Shown here in pieces: positions 54,403 through 63,389 of a stretch of 64,000 nt of DNA (position 1 is its first letter; every line of letters starts with the position of its first letter). The position numbers and the translations under genes were made by a program. This stretch comes from Flavobacterium circumlabens. GTDB taxonomy: Bacteria; Bacteroidota; Bacteroidia; Flavobacteriales; Flavobacteriaceae. The stretch is from NCBI RefSeq assembly GCF_004345565.1, contig NZ_SLWA01000009.1:186001-250000 (forward strand). The letters are read 5' to 3'. Below the pieces are notes generated by a model. The model was not told the DNA's origin. It did not search any database and saw nothing but the letters and a program-made list of their open reading frames with translations.

Positions 54403-54783
54403 ATGAAAAAATCAGTAATTATTTTAGGAGTAGCTTTACTGGCATTTGCAAATGTAGCAATGGCTTCAAGTCAAAAATCTTCAGTAGAAGGTCAAATCGA
54501 ATTCACAATTTCCAACGGATCACCATTGCATTTTGCTATCAGCAAAGGCGATATTGAAGGTGTTAAAAAATGCATTGAGTACGGTGCAGATGTAAATAAA
54601 ATTGTAAGAGACATGTCGCCTCTGATGCTTGCAGCTCGTTACAATAATCCGGAAATTGTTAAAATTTTGCTGGAAAGCGGCGCTAAACCTTCGGTAGAGA
54701 ATGACAAAGGACTTACTGCTTTAAAGTTTGCAGAATATTCAAAATCTACAGAATGTATCGCTATTTTGAAAGGGCTGAAATAA
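54403..54783 (+). CDS. Secreted ankyrin-repeat protein, copy 1
   Basis: 126 residues. Signal peptide (MKKSVIILGVALLAFANVAM, cleavage after MAS) and then three ankyrin-type repeats, about 39-67 (SPLHFAISKGDIEGVKKCI), 70-99 (SPLMLAARYNNPEIVKILL) and a short last one. Exported to the periplasm or beyond; ankyrin repeats bind proteins and no enzyme motif is present. It is paralogous to the gene at 55908-56288: a gap-free alignment counted by eye gives 74 of 126 identical residues. The 5' leaders are also alike (ATCATCAATCATTTTAACAA). A bidirectional terminator follows. Partner unknown. Confidence 0.85.
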   Translation: MKKSVIILGVALLAFANVAMASSQKSSVEGQIEFTISNGSPLHFAISKGDIEGVKKCIEYGADVNKIVRDMSPLMLAARYNNPEIVKILLESGAKPSVENDKGLTALKFAEYSKSTECIAILKGLK

Positions 54784-54812
54784 AAGTATAACTTTCAGTA
54801 CTATTTGGTAAC

Positions 54813-54844
54813 AAAAAAAGCGCAATTTAAATTGCGCTTTTTTT
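54813..54844. terminator. Bidirectional terminator between ankyrin 1 and SRPBCC gene
   Basis: A perfect palindromic stem, GCGCAATTT/AAATTGCGC (54820-54837), flanked by A on the left and T on the right, serves both convergent genes. Confidence 0.9.
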
Positions 54845-54856
54845 AATAAGCTTAAA

Positions 54857-55396
54857 TTAGTGTTCCATTTTTGCTTTGAGATTTTCGAGTCCTTTTTGTA
54901 AATCGTTTCCAATCATTTTGTCCATGTTCATTATGGGCATCATTATGTTCATAGGATAAGGCATTACGCCCTCGATTCCCCATTTTACTTTAGTCTGGTT
55001 ATTTGCTATAGCTTCGGTTGACATAAAACCAACGGCGGTATCATTCATTGGTTCTTTAAAACGAAGATCGAACTCCAGGCGTTTTCCTTCTGTAATTTCT
55101 GTAATTTCCTGTTCGCCCACACCAACTTCTTTTACTTTGCTCTCCCAGGCCGATACAGCTCCGACCTTTCCATCGGTTCCTTTATAAGTCGATTTCATTT
55201 TCGGGTCTATATTTGCCCAGACGCTAAATTCGTTTTGATTTCTTAAATACCGGACATAATTAAAAATAGTGTCGGCAGGTTTATTTATGATAATTTCTCT
55301 TGCTACAGCATAATTTTTTGGCATAAAGTAAGCCGCAATTAATACAATTGATACAATTAAGATTAATGCTGTCAGAATTTTTTTTAGAACTTCCAT
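54857..55396 (-). CDS. SRPBCC (START-like) protein with N-terminal membrane anchor
   Basis: 179 residues. A hydrophobic helix at about 7-25 (LTALILIVSIVLIAAYFMP) anchors or exports it; the rest is a polyketide cyclase/START-like fold: AREIIINKPADTIFNYV, the FSVWANIDPKM region, GKRLEFDLRFKEP, and a C-terminal long helix (MIGNDLQKGLENLKAKM). Such domains bind hydrophobic ligands. Ligand unknown. It lies convergent with ankyrin copy 1 and divergent from ankyrin copy 2, sharing a 511-base gap with the latter. Confidence 0.85.
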   Translation of the reverse strand: MEVLKKILTALILIVSIVLIAAYFMPKNYAVAREIIINKPADTIFNYVRYLRNQNEFSVWANIDPKMKSTYKGTDGKVGAVSAWESKVKEVGVGEQEITEITEGKRLEFDLRFKEPMNDTAVGFMSTEAIANNQTKVKWGIEGVMPYPMNIMMPIMNMDKMIGNDLQKGLENLKAKMEH

Positions 55397-55907
55397 ATTT
55401 TTGATTTTAAAAGTTACTTAAAATGTTTTATTGTATGTTTAGAATGACTTTTATTTGTTTTTTTAGCCGTTTTCTTTATAAAAACGGATCATGATATTTT
55501 AAGTATTTTCTTATTTTTTATTCTTTTTTAAAAATAAATAATTTAGATGATTTTAGTATGAATTATTGGCCAAAAATTTGGTTTTAATTAAAAAAAGAAC
55601 TCTTTTTTGAACATAACTTTAAAGTAAAGTTAAAAAAGTAATGTTTTAGTTTTGCAATTTTCAAAATATTTGATGATTATTTTTAAAAAATATTCGAATA
55701 TGTGTAACATTTCTACCTTTGCATCGTCTATTATACAGAATTAGTCAAAATTACATAGTGTTATTTAGGAATCATTAACAAAACGTTAAGAATTGGTTAA
55801 AACATAGTACCTTGTAATACAATATACTGATTTTTAATTTACATTTGCATAGTATTTAAGATCATCAATCATATTTTATCAATCAATTTTAACAAAACAA
55901 AACCATT
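55397..55907. other. 511-base AT-rich gap between SRPBCC gene and ankyrin copy 2
   Basis: Two elements fit the -7 consensus on the plus strand: TACCTTTG (55714-55721) and TACATTTG (55840-55847). Neither has a clean TTTG 19-21 bases upstream. The final 50 bases resemble the leader of ankyrin copy 1. No open frame of note, no repeat and no RNA gene were recognised; a long 5' leader or a small RNA is possible. Confidence 0.5.
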
Positions 55908-56288
55908 ATGAAAAATTCAGTTATTTATTTAGGATTAGCTTTAGTAACATTTGCAAATGTTTCAATGGCTTCAAATCAAAAAGCAGTTGTTAACGAACAA
56001 GTTGTACTATCTCTATACGATTCAACTCCATTGAATGTTGCTGTTAGCAAAGGAGATGTTGAAGTAGTGAAAAAATTTATTGAATACGGAGCTAATGTAA
56101 ACGAAAAATCAGGCGATATGTCTCCTTTAATGACTGCATCTCGTTATAACAGAGTTGAAATTATTAAACTTTTATTAGCTAGTGGCGCTCGTCCTTCTGA
56201 TAAAAACGAACAAGGATATACAGCTTTGAAATATGCACAATTATCAAACGCTACTGATGCTATTGCTATTTTAAAAGATTTAAAATAA
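55908..56288 (+). CDS. Secreted ankyrin-repeat protein, copy 2
   Basis: 126 residues, same length as copy 1 and aligned without gaps. Signal peptide MKNSVIYLGLALVTFANVSM, cleavage after MAS; ankyrin-type repeats at about 39-67 (TPLNVAVSKGDVEVVKKFI), 70-99 (SPLMTASRYNRVEIIKLLL) and a shorter last one. Highest similarity to copy 1 is in the signal peptide and the last two repeats; residues 26-40 differ almost fully. Closed by a strong terminator. Exported, role and partner unknown. Confidence 0.85.
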   Translation: MKNSVIYLGLALVTFANVSMASNQKAVVNEQVVLSLYDSTPLNVAVSKGDVEVVKKFIEYGANVNEKSGDMSPLMTASRYNRVEIIKLLLASGARPSDKNEQGYTALKYAQLSNATDAIAILKDLK

Positions 56289-56322
56289 GAATTAGTTTAA
56301 AAGAGTTTGAGTTAGTATAATC

Positions 56323-56356
56323 AAACGGCCTTCTTTGAGCAGAAGGCCGTTTTTTT
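56323..56356 (+). terminator. Intrinsic terminator after ankyrin 2
   Basis: AAACGGCCTTCT (56323-56334) pairs exactly with AGAAGGCCGTTT (56341-56352), 6-base loop, T-run after. Confidence 0.92.
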
Positions 56357-56411
56357 GTTTAAAAATGTTTATGAACTGCAAATAGGTAGCTATTGAAAGT
56401 TCGTAAAATCA

Positions 56412-56444
56412 AAAAAGCACCATTATAAACTAATGATGCTTTTT
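56412..56444 (-). terminator. Probable terminator of the metal efflux operon
   Basis: AAAAAGCA (56412-56419) pairs with TGCTTTTT (56437-56444), and ATTA/TAAT pair inside with a small internal loop. On the minus strand it ends in T and lies about 50 bases beyond the RND pump stop; it is near-symmetric and may work both ways. Confidence 0.7.
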
Positions 56445-56495
56445 CTTTTTAAACCAAACCAAATTAATTTAACCAATTAATTTCTTTTAAAATTC

Positions 56496-59400
56496 TTATT
56501 CAATAGGAACATCTTTTTTACGGTTGAATACCCAGAAAATAATCGGGAAAACCAGTAAAGTTAAAATCGTTGCCGTAATTAGTCCTCCAATAATTACAAT
56601 TGCCAGTGGTTTTTGTGATTCAGAACCAATTCCTGTTGAAATGGCGGCCGGCATTAAACCTATTGAAGCCATAAGGGCTGTCATCACTACTGCTCTCGTT
56701 CTGGCTTTAACCCCCAGAAATATAGATTCCTCCAGTGTTAATTTGGACTTCATATTGTGATGAAATTCAGATATCAGAATCACACCGTTCTGGATACATA
56801 TTCCAAGTAAGGCGATAAAACCAACTCCTGCCGAGATTCCGAAATTCATACGTGTAAGGTGTAAAGCAATAATTCCACCGATTATGGCAAACGGTACATT
56901 GGCTAAAACGAGTAAGGAATCTTTAATATTTCCAAAAAGGATAAACAATAAGACAAAAATCCCGATTAAACTAATTGGAACGACTTGCGCCAGACGTGCA
57001 CTGGCACGAACCTGATTTTCGAATTCTCCTGTCCAGCCTACGGTGTATCCTGACGGAAGTTTCATTTTGGCCACTTTTGCCTGTGCTTCTGCAATCGTGC
57101 TTCCTAAATCCCTGTCGCGAACTGAAAATTTAACCCCGATAAAACGTTTGGTGTTATCTCTGTAAATAAAAGCAGGACCGGTAATCGTCTTGATATCACA
57201 TATTTCTTTCAAAGGGATTTTTATACCACTGATCGTAGGGACTTTAAGTTCACTGATGTCATTTTCATCTTTACGATACTCTTTAGAAAAACGGACCCTG
57301 ACATCAAATTTTTTCTCATCTTCATACTTTTGAGTAGCCGTTTTTCCACCGAAAGCAAGTTCCAGAACCGCCTGGGCATCACTGAGAGTCACTCCGTAAG
57401 CCGCCATTTTATCCCGGTCCAGAATTACACTTATTTCCGGCTGACCGACATTCCTAAGAATACCGACATCTTTAATACCCGGAATATCTTTTATTTGTTT
57501 TAAAACTTCATTTGATAATTCGTCAAGTTTATCCAGATCATCCCCGTAAATTTTTACTGCATTGGAGGCCTTGAAACCGGCGACAGATTCTGCTACGTTA
57601 TCAATTACAGGCTGTGAATAATTATAGGTAATTCCCTGATGGACTTTTAATTTTTTATCTATTTCGTTAATTAAATCATCCATGGAAATTTTTCTTTTCC
57701 ATTCTGATTTGGGCTTTAAATCGACCTGAAGCTGTATAAAACCAAAGCCATTCGGATCCGTTCCGTCGTTACTTCTTCCTGTTTGCGATAAGACATTTTT
57801 GACTTCCGGAAATGTTTCCAGGTCTTTTCGGATCATGGCGGCAGTTTCTACACTTTCGGGCAGGGAAGTACTCATAGGAAGCTCTGCAGTAACCCATAAT
57901 GCACCTTCATTTAACTGAGGCAAAAATTCTGTCCCTAAAAAGGAAGCTGAAAAAAAGACCGTTACTAAAATTGCGATTGAAGCAATAAGCGTTTTTGTTT
58001 TATGTCTGAATGTCCACGCAAATCCTTTACCGACAATTCTATTCCAGAAATTAACAAAGGGATTGTTTTTTTCCTTTACATTTTTATTTAATAAAATGTG
58101 CGATAAAACCGGAACCAGTGTCAGGGTGAAAAGTAAAGCACCCATTAAAGCAAATCCTAAGGTGTAGGCGAGGGGTGAGAACATTTTTCCTTCTACTTTC
58201 TGAAACGAGAAGATAGGCAGCAAAGCAGTTATAATAATTAGTTTTGAAAAGAAGATGGCTTTACCCATTTCGGCTCCCGTTTTTTTAATCAGGCTGCCTT
58301 TGGCAATTTTATTATAAGCCGTCATACCCAATTGATGCGCCCGATGGTCTAAAACCACAAACAATCCTTCCACCATCACTACAGCACCATCGATGATAAT
58401 TCCGAAATCGACGGCGCCTAAACTCAGTAAGTTGGCACTCATTCCCATCATTTTCAGGCACAAAAAGGCAAATAACAAGGACAACGGAATAACAATTGAA
58501 ACGGTTAAAGTGGTTCTCCAGTCGGCCATAAAAAGAAATACTACGCAGGTAACCAGAATAATACCTTCAAATAAATTATGCATGACCGTTTCTGTCGTGA
58601 AATTCATCAGATTGTCACGATCATAGAAAGTTTCTATTTTAATGTCCTTTGGAAGAATATTTTCATTCAGGTCTTTTATTTTATCTTTAATCAGTGCCAG
58701 GGTTTCCTGCGGATTTTCTCCTTTACGCATTACGACTATACCTTCAACGGCATCATCATTTTTTCCTATTCCTGTTTGTCCCACCCTTGGCATGGCGCTT
58801 TCGTAAACGTTGGCTAAATTTTTAACCAGAATTGGATTTCCGTGAGCGTCATCCACAATAATATTTTCAATATCAGAAATGGATTTTAATAAACCAACAC
58901 CTCTCACTACAAAAGCCTGACCGTTCTTTTCGATAACATCACCACCAACATTTAGATTTCCCGAATTGACGGCATTGTAAACCTGTAGCGGTGTAATATT
59001 ATATTTAGCCAGTTTTATAGGGTCAACACCAACTTCATAGGTTTTGGTCTGACCGCCAAATACATTCAAATCGGCAACACCGGGAAGTGCACGAAGTTGT
59101 TTATCGATGACCCAGTTTTGATACGTCAGTAATTCTCTGCTGTCCCTGCTGTCACTTTTTACAATATATCGGAATATTTCACCCGTCGGACCATAAGGAG
59201 GCTGAACATCCGGTTCAACATCATCGGGAAGTGATACATTTTTAAGCAGGTTGTTTACCTGAAAACGGGCAAAAGTATCGTCTACACCATCATCAAAAAT
59301 GATTTTAATTACAGATAAACCAAACATCGTAATACTGCGGACACTGGTCTTTTTTTGCACCGAGTTCATGGAGATTTCAATAGGAGAAGTAACAAAACGT

Positions 59401-59594
59401 TCTACTTCTTCAGCACTCTTTCCGTTCCATTGGGTAATAATTATAATCTGAGTATTCGTAACATCCGGAAAAGCATCAATTGGCATGGTCTTAAAAGAAA
59501 TAAATCCTGCAACGGCCAGTAATCCAACCCAAAAAAAGGTAAACGCTTTATTCTTTAGCGAAAAAGCAATAATATTTCGTATGAATTTGTTCAT
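56496..59594 (-). CDS. Heavy-metal efflux RND pump, CzcA/CusA family
   Basis: 1032 residues, 12 membrane helices with two large periplasmic loops. Opening MNKFIRNIIAFSLKN and PIDAFPDVTNTQI are typical of the heavy-metal RND branch. The helix-4 motif reads DFGIIIDGAVVMVE (396-409), the form found in pumps for divalent ions (Co, Zn, Cd, Ni), and unlike the Cu/Ag pump form with Ala at several positions. Proton-driven export through an adaptor and an outer-membrane duct, encoded directly upstream; its start is 3 bases after the adaptor stop. The specific metal is inferred only from this motif. Confidence 0.92.
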   Translation of the reverse strand: MNKFIRNIIAFSLKNKAFTFFWVGLLAVAGFISFKTMPIDAFPDVTNTQIIIITQWNGKSAEEVERFVTSPIEISMNSVQKKTSVRSITMFGLSVIKIIFDDGVDDTFARFQVNNLLKNVSLPDDVEPDVQPPYGPTGEIFRYIVKSDSRDSRELLTYQNWVIDKQLRALPGVADLNVFGGQTKTYEVGVDPIKLAKYNITPLQVYNAVNSGNLNVGGDVIEKNGQAFVVRGVGLLKSISDIENIIVDDAHGNPILVKNLANVYESAMPRVGQTGIGKNDDAVEGIVVMRKGENPQETLALIKDKIKDLNENILPKDIKIETFYDRDNLMNFTTETVMHNLFEGIILVTCVVFLFMADWRTTLTVSIVIPLSLLFAFLCLKMMGMSANLLSLGAVDFGIIIDGAVVMVEGLFVVLDHRAHQLGMTAYNKIAKGSLIKKTGAEMGKAIFFSKLIIITALLPIFSFQKVEGKMFSPLAYTLGFALMGALLFTLTLVPVLSHILLNKNVKEKNNPFVNFWNRIVGKGFAWTFRHKTKTLIASIAILVTVFFSASFLGTEFLPQLNEGALWVTAELPMSTSLPESVETAAMIRKDLETFPEVKNVLSQTGRSNDGTDPNGFGFIQLQVDLKPKSEWKRKISMDDLINEIDKKLKVHQGITYNYSQPVIDNVAESVAGFKASNAVKIYGDDLDKLDELSNEVLKQIKDIPGIKDVGILRNVGQPEISVILDRDKMAAYGVTLSDAQAVLELAFGGKTATQKYEDEKKFDVRVRFSKEYRKDENDISELKVPTISGIKIPLKEICDIKTITGPAFIYRDNTKRFIGVKFSVRDRDLGSTIAEAQAKVAKMKLPSGYTVGWTGEFENQVRASARLAQVVPISLIGIFVLLFILFGNIKDSLLVLANVPFAIIGGIIALHLTRMNFGISAGVGFIALLGICIQNGVILISEFHHNMKSKLTLEESIFLGVKARTRAVVMTALMASIGLMPAAISTGIGSESQKPLAIVIIGGLITATILTLLVFPIIFWVFNRKKDVPIE

Positions 59595-59597
59595 GTC

Positions 59598-60683
59598 TTA
59601 TTCGTTTAAAGCGCGATAAATAAATAACTGATTGTTGGTGATGACTTTTTCATTCTCTTTTAAGCCACTTGAAATATAAGTAGTGTCACCAACCTGTCTG
59701 TAAACTTCAACCTGTCTCGTTTCGATATTGTTTCGGTCTTTAAAAATCATGACGAAGTTTTTACTTTTATCGAAAACAATCGCTTTACTTGGAATTGCAA
59801 TCATGTTTTTTCCTTCACTAAAAGATAATTTTATATTTGCATTCATATCCGGTTTCAGTAAATAATCGGTGTTTTTTAGTTTTATCCGGGCCTGCATGGC
59901 TTTCGTTTCCGGATCGATTACATTGAAAATCTTATCTACTTTTCCCTTAAAGATTTTATCCGGGTAACTTAATGTAGTTACATCGGCATCGATGCCTAAT
60001 TTTACTTTATTGATGTCAATTTCATTAATATTGGCTAATGCCCAGACTTCACTGATTTCAGCAATGTCAAAAATGTTTTCAGAGCGGTCATTTCGTAAAA
60101 GCATATCCTGATTGATACTTTTTTGAATAATAAAACCACTAATCGGAGCGGTTACTTCATAAATAGAACCCGCTCTGATGTTATAGATTTTATAGGTTTC
60201 CTGAATTTTATTCAACTGGGACTGCGCCTTATTTACTTCCGATTTGGCCTGAAGGACATCACTTTCAGAGTTTAGTTTTCCGTCAAATAATTCCTGGGCT
60301 ACTTTCAAACCATTTTTGGCTACCAGTAAATCACTTTTTGCATCTATAGATTGTTTTTCAAAATCGGCGATATCAGTACTTTTTATGGTGGCCAGAACTT
60401 GTCCCTTACGCACGTAATCCCCAAGTTCTACATTTACTTTTACCACATTACCTCCCACAAGCGGATAAACATCAATCATTTTATTGTTGTCAGCTGTGAT
60501 TTTTCCGTAAAAATTCAGTTCATTTTTTACCGGTTGTGTCTGAGCTTCGGCAGTTGTAGTCGTTTTTAGCATTGCATCACTTAATGCAAAAGAGGTACTG
60601 GTTTCAGGATTTTCGACTTCCTTTTTACAGCTTGCAATTGATAAACTCACAAGAACGATTCCTATAATTAGTTTATATTTCAT
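59598..60683 (-). CDS. Periplasmic adaptor of metal efflux, CzcB/CusB-like lipoprotein
   Basis: 361 residues. The lipoprotein signal ends at IASC (Cys19). Membrane fusion protein of the HlyD type: barrel-sandwich half VYPLVGGNVVKVNVELGDYVRKG (in part VNVELGDYVRKG), a helical hairpin (about 115-170), the second half-motif ITAPISGFI-like TAPISGFIIQKSI, and a beta-barrel. Bridges the RND pump and the outer-membrane duct. No His-rich metal-binding tail is visible. Middle gene of the efflux operon, 12 bases after the duct gene. Confidence 0.92.
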   Translation of the reverse strand: MKYKLIIGIVLVSLSIASCKKEVENPETSTSFALSDAMLKTTTTAEAQTQPVKNELNFYGKITADNNKMIDVYPLVGGNVVKVNVELGDYVRKGQVLATIKSTDIADFEKQSIDAKSDLLVAKNGLKVAQELFDGKLNSESDVLQAKSEVNKAQSQLNKIQETYKIYNIRAGSIYEVTAPISGFIIQKSINQDMLLRNDRSENIFDIAEISEVWALANINEIDINKVKLGIDADVTTLSYPDKIFKGKVDKIFNVIDPETKAMQARIKLKNTDYLLKPDMNANIKLSFSEGKNMIAIPSKAIVFDKSKNFVMIFKDRNNIETRQVEVYRQVGDTTYISSGLKENEKVITNNQLFIYRALNE

Positions 60684-60695
60684 CTTGATATAATT

Positions 60696-61943
60696 TTAAA
60701 ATAAGTCTTTGTTGATTGTACTATTTAACTCTTCCCCGGAAAGCACCACTTTTTTCTTGAGTTCATTTACCTGAATGGCCGCCTGATTGTAGCTTTCCAT
60801 AAAATCAGTAAATTCTAGGAGGCTAATATTTCTTTTCTGGAAATTGGTTAGGATACCATTGTAAACAGCTTCAAAATCTGAGTTCACCGTTGGTTTTATA
60901 ACAATGTAGTTTTTTCGTGATTCATCCCATTTATTCCATGCCGAAGTTATTTCAGTCTGCAATTGCAGGTCAAAATTTTGTTTTTCTATTTTTGACTGTT
61001 CTAAAATCGTTTGTGCATATTTAATATTCCCTTTGTTTTTGTTCCATAACGGCAGCGGAATTCCAATAGTAAGATTCGCTTCTTTATTGAAAGCACCGCT
61101 TCTCTGATCATAGTTTGCACCCAGAGTAATATCCGGAATCGATAGCGATTTTTGCCATTTCACATTCAGTTCGTTTGCTTCGATATCTTTTTGTTTGGCT
61201 AAGTAATCAGGACGATTGGCAATAGCGTCAGTTTCAAAGCTTTTAAGATCAAAGGGAATTGTTTTTGTGTACTTATTAAAATCATCACCGGAAACATCCG
61301 GAACTACATTTTCTGTTGTATTCAATAATAATTTCAAGTTAGCCTGTTCCTCTATATTGCTGTTTACTACTTCCATACGTTCGTTTTTGAAGTTTAGAAA
61401 CAACGATTGTAAACGAACAACATCCCGCAAAGGAACATTTCCTTTTTGCGCCTGAATCGAATAAGAATTCACCAAATCCTCAATATGAACGAGCTGCCTG
61501 TCAGTAGTTTCAAGACTTTTGGTGTTGTAATAAACCGTAAAAAAGCTTTTTCGCAATTGCAATTTTAAGTTCCTTAGCAAATCATTAAATTGTAATTCTG
61601 CCAGTTTTTCATTGGTTTGCGCTAATTTTATTTCATTGCGTTTTTTTCCGCCTAAATAAATCAATTGCTCGATGCCAAATGCTTTCTGGCCTTCTTTACC
61701 AATATCAAAATATTGATTTCTCTCCGGATTATAGGCATTTAATTCAGCTGTAATAGTGGGATTGTCCCAAATACGCGCCTGAATGGTTAGTGCTTTCGAG
61801 GCATCAATATTGTATTGAGAGGCCAATAAAAAGAGATTGTTTTTTAGAAATCGGCTTTCACAGTCCTGAAGTTTAACTGCATTTTGAGCCAAAACTACCT
61901 GATTGAACAGTACAAGTAGTAATAATGAACATAGTTTTCTCAT
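60696..61943 (-). CDS. TolC-like outer membrane efflux protein, CzcC/CusC-like
   Basis: 415 residues with a signal peptide ending VVLAQ. Outer membrane factor with two related halves of long helices and amphipathic strands; ANRPDYLAKQKDIEANELNVKWQ and the GIPLPLWNKNKGNIKYA segment (in part IPLPLWNKNKG) are typical of metal-efflux members. No lipid-bearing cysteine. First structural gene, 84 bases after the sensor kinase gene and followed closely by the adaptor and pump. Confidence 0.92.
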   Translation of the reverse strand: MRKLCSLLLLVLFNQVVLAQNAVKLQDCESRFLKNNLFLLASQYNIDASKALTIQARIWDNPTITAELNAYNPERNQYFDIGKEGQKAFGIEQLIYLGGKKRNEIKLAQTNEKLAELQFNDLLRNLKLQLRKSFFTVYYNTKSLETTDRQLVHIEDLVNSYSIQAQKGNVPLRDVVRLQSLFLNFKNERMEVVNSNIEEQANLKLLLNTTENVVPDVSGDDFNKYTKTIPFDLKSFETDAIANRPDYLAKQKDIEANELNVKWQKSLSIPDITLGANYDQRSGAFNKEANLTIGIPLPLWNKNKGNIKYAQTILEQSKIEKQNFDLQLQTEITSAWNKWDESRKNYIVIKPTVNSDFEAVYNGILTNFQKRNISLLEFTDFMESYNQAAIQVNELKKKVVLSGEELNSTINKDLF

Positions 61944-62027
61944 TGTATCATTTTTATTTTGTACAAATATGCTATCGGCAGACTTTAAGAGTGCTTAAAA
62001 TCTACCTTAAAATTAGCTTAAAAATGC

Positions 62028-63389
62028 TTACAAATTAAAAATTAACTGAAATAAATTCGTGTTAATGTCTGATGCATAGTACCTTATGGTTGCTTTGTGC
62101 AGGGTCAATATACGCTGAACTATTCTTAGTCCAAGGCCAAATCCGGTTGTTCCTTTTGAATTTTGCCCACGCATAAAAGGCTGAAAAAGATTTTTTTGCT
62201 CTTCCTCATTTAACGTAGTACCTGTATTTGAAATGGAAAGAATAAGCTTTTCATCATCGGAGCTTATTTTCACTTTTGCCTGTTTGTTATCCGAGTAGAC
62301 ACAGGCATTTTTTAAGACATTGCTCAAAGCAATCTCCAGCAGGTTTTTATTCCCTTTTATTTCTAATGCAGTATCCAGATTTTCATTTTCTTCTATTTCA
62401 AATAAAATAACAAAGTCCGGAAAGCTTTTATTCAGATTTTCGATGGCAGAAAACAGAATTTCATCCATGCGGTGCACTTCATTGTTTTCGTGATTTTTAG
62501 TATCGATCTTAGATAAAATCAACAAAGAGTTGATTAGTTCCGTTAATTGATTGACATCAGATAAAATCGTTTTTAAAAACGATTTACTATCAGGAGTCGT
62601 TTTACGGTCTGCGGCTACATTCTCTATTTGAGAAGTAATTCGGGACAGTGGTGTTCTGAGTTCGTGCGAGGCATGTGCTGTAAATTCTTTTTGTTTCTGA
62701 TACGAAACCTCAATACGGTCCATCATGAAATTAAATTCATTGGCGATCAGATCAATTTCATTTTTACTGCTTTTGGTCTCAACACGCGTGTCAAGATTGT
62801 TTTCGTTTATGTTTTTTATCTTTTGATGAAAAGCATTCAGGGGATTCATTATCTTTCTGACGGCAAAAGAAGTTGCCACCCAGCATACACAGGTGAAAAA
62901 TATGTAAGATAAAATTAATGTATAACGCAGAAAAAGTAATTTCTTTTTTCCATAATCATCTGTTGCGGAGATCAGCGCATAAAAATCTTTATCATTTGTA
63001 TCATAAAAAACACCATATACTTCATAATCTCCCTGTTGTTTAAAGAAAGTTTTGTTTTTTTTTAAATACTTCAGGTCATCAACAGACCAGTTGATTTTAG
63101 CATCATCTATACTGCTGTAAATAAGTTTGTAATTCGAATCAAAAACTAAGGTCTTTTCATCATACAATTTATTGATCGAGTTTTGATCAATGATTTTTAA
63201 AAGCTGATTGTCTATCTGCTTGACATTTACTAAAAGCTTAATGTTCGAAAGGGCTTTAATTTCTAAGCGGTCGCGGAATTCTTCTTTTCTGTAATTGGAA
63301 TATAAAATGAATATCACAGTAGAAGCCAATCCAAAGAGGATTGTAAATAATAAACTGACTAAAAGTGATATCCTGTTTTTTAATGTCAT
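62028..63389 (-). CDS. Sensor histidine kinase of the metal efflux operon
   Basis: 453 residues. Two membrane helices (about 8-31 and 153-176) enclose a periplasmic sensor of about 120 residues. It is followed by a HAMP-like linker, phospho-His242 in HASHELRTPLSR and an ATPase domain ending with GFGLGLRIVQ. The ATG overlaps the response regulator stop by four bases (ATGA), so they are a translationally coupled pair. Position immediately upstream of the efflux genes suggests metal sensing; no obvious Cys/His metal cluster is seen in the sensor domain. Confidence 0.93.
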   Translation of the reverse strand: MTLKNRISLLVSLLFTILFGLASTVIFILYSNYRKEEFRDRLEIKALSNIKLLVNVKQIDNQLLKIIDQNSINKLYDEKTLVFDSNYKLIYSSIDDAKINWSVDDLKYLKKNKTFFKQQGDYEVYGVFYDTNDKDFYALISATDDYGKKKLLFLRYTLILSYIFFTCVCWVATSFAVRKIMNPLNAFHQKIKNINENNLDTRVETKSSKNEIDLIANEFNFMMDRIEVSYQKQKEFTAHASHELRTPLSRITSQIENVAADRKTTPDSKSFLKTILSDVNQLTELINSLLILSKIDTKNHENNEVHRMDEILFSAIENLNKSFPDFVILFEIEENENLDTALEIKGNKNLLEIALSNVLKNACVYSDNKQAKVKISSDDEKLILSISNTGTTLNEEEQKNLFQPFMRGQNSKGTTGFGLGLRIVQRILTLHKATIRYYASDINTNLFQLIFNL

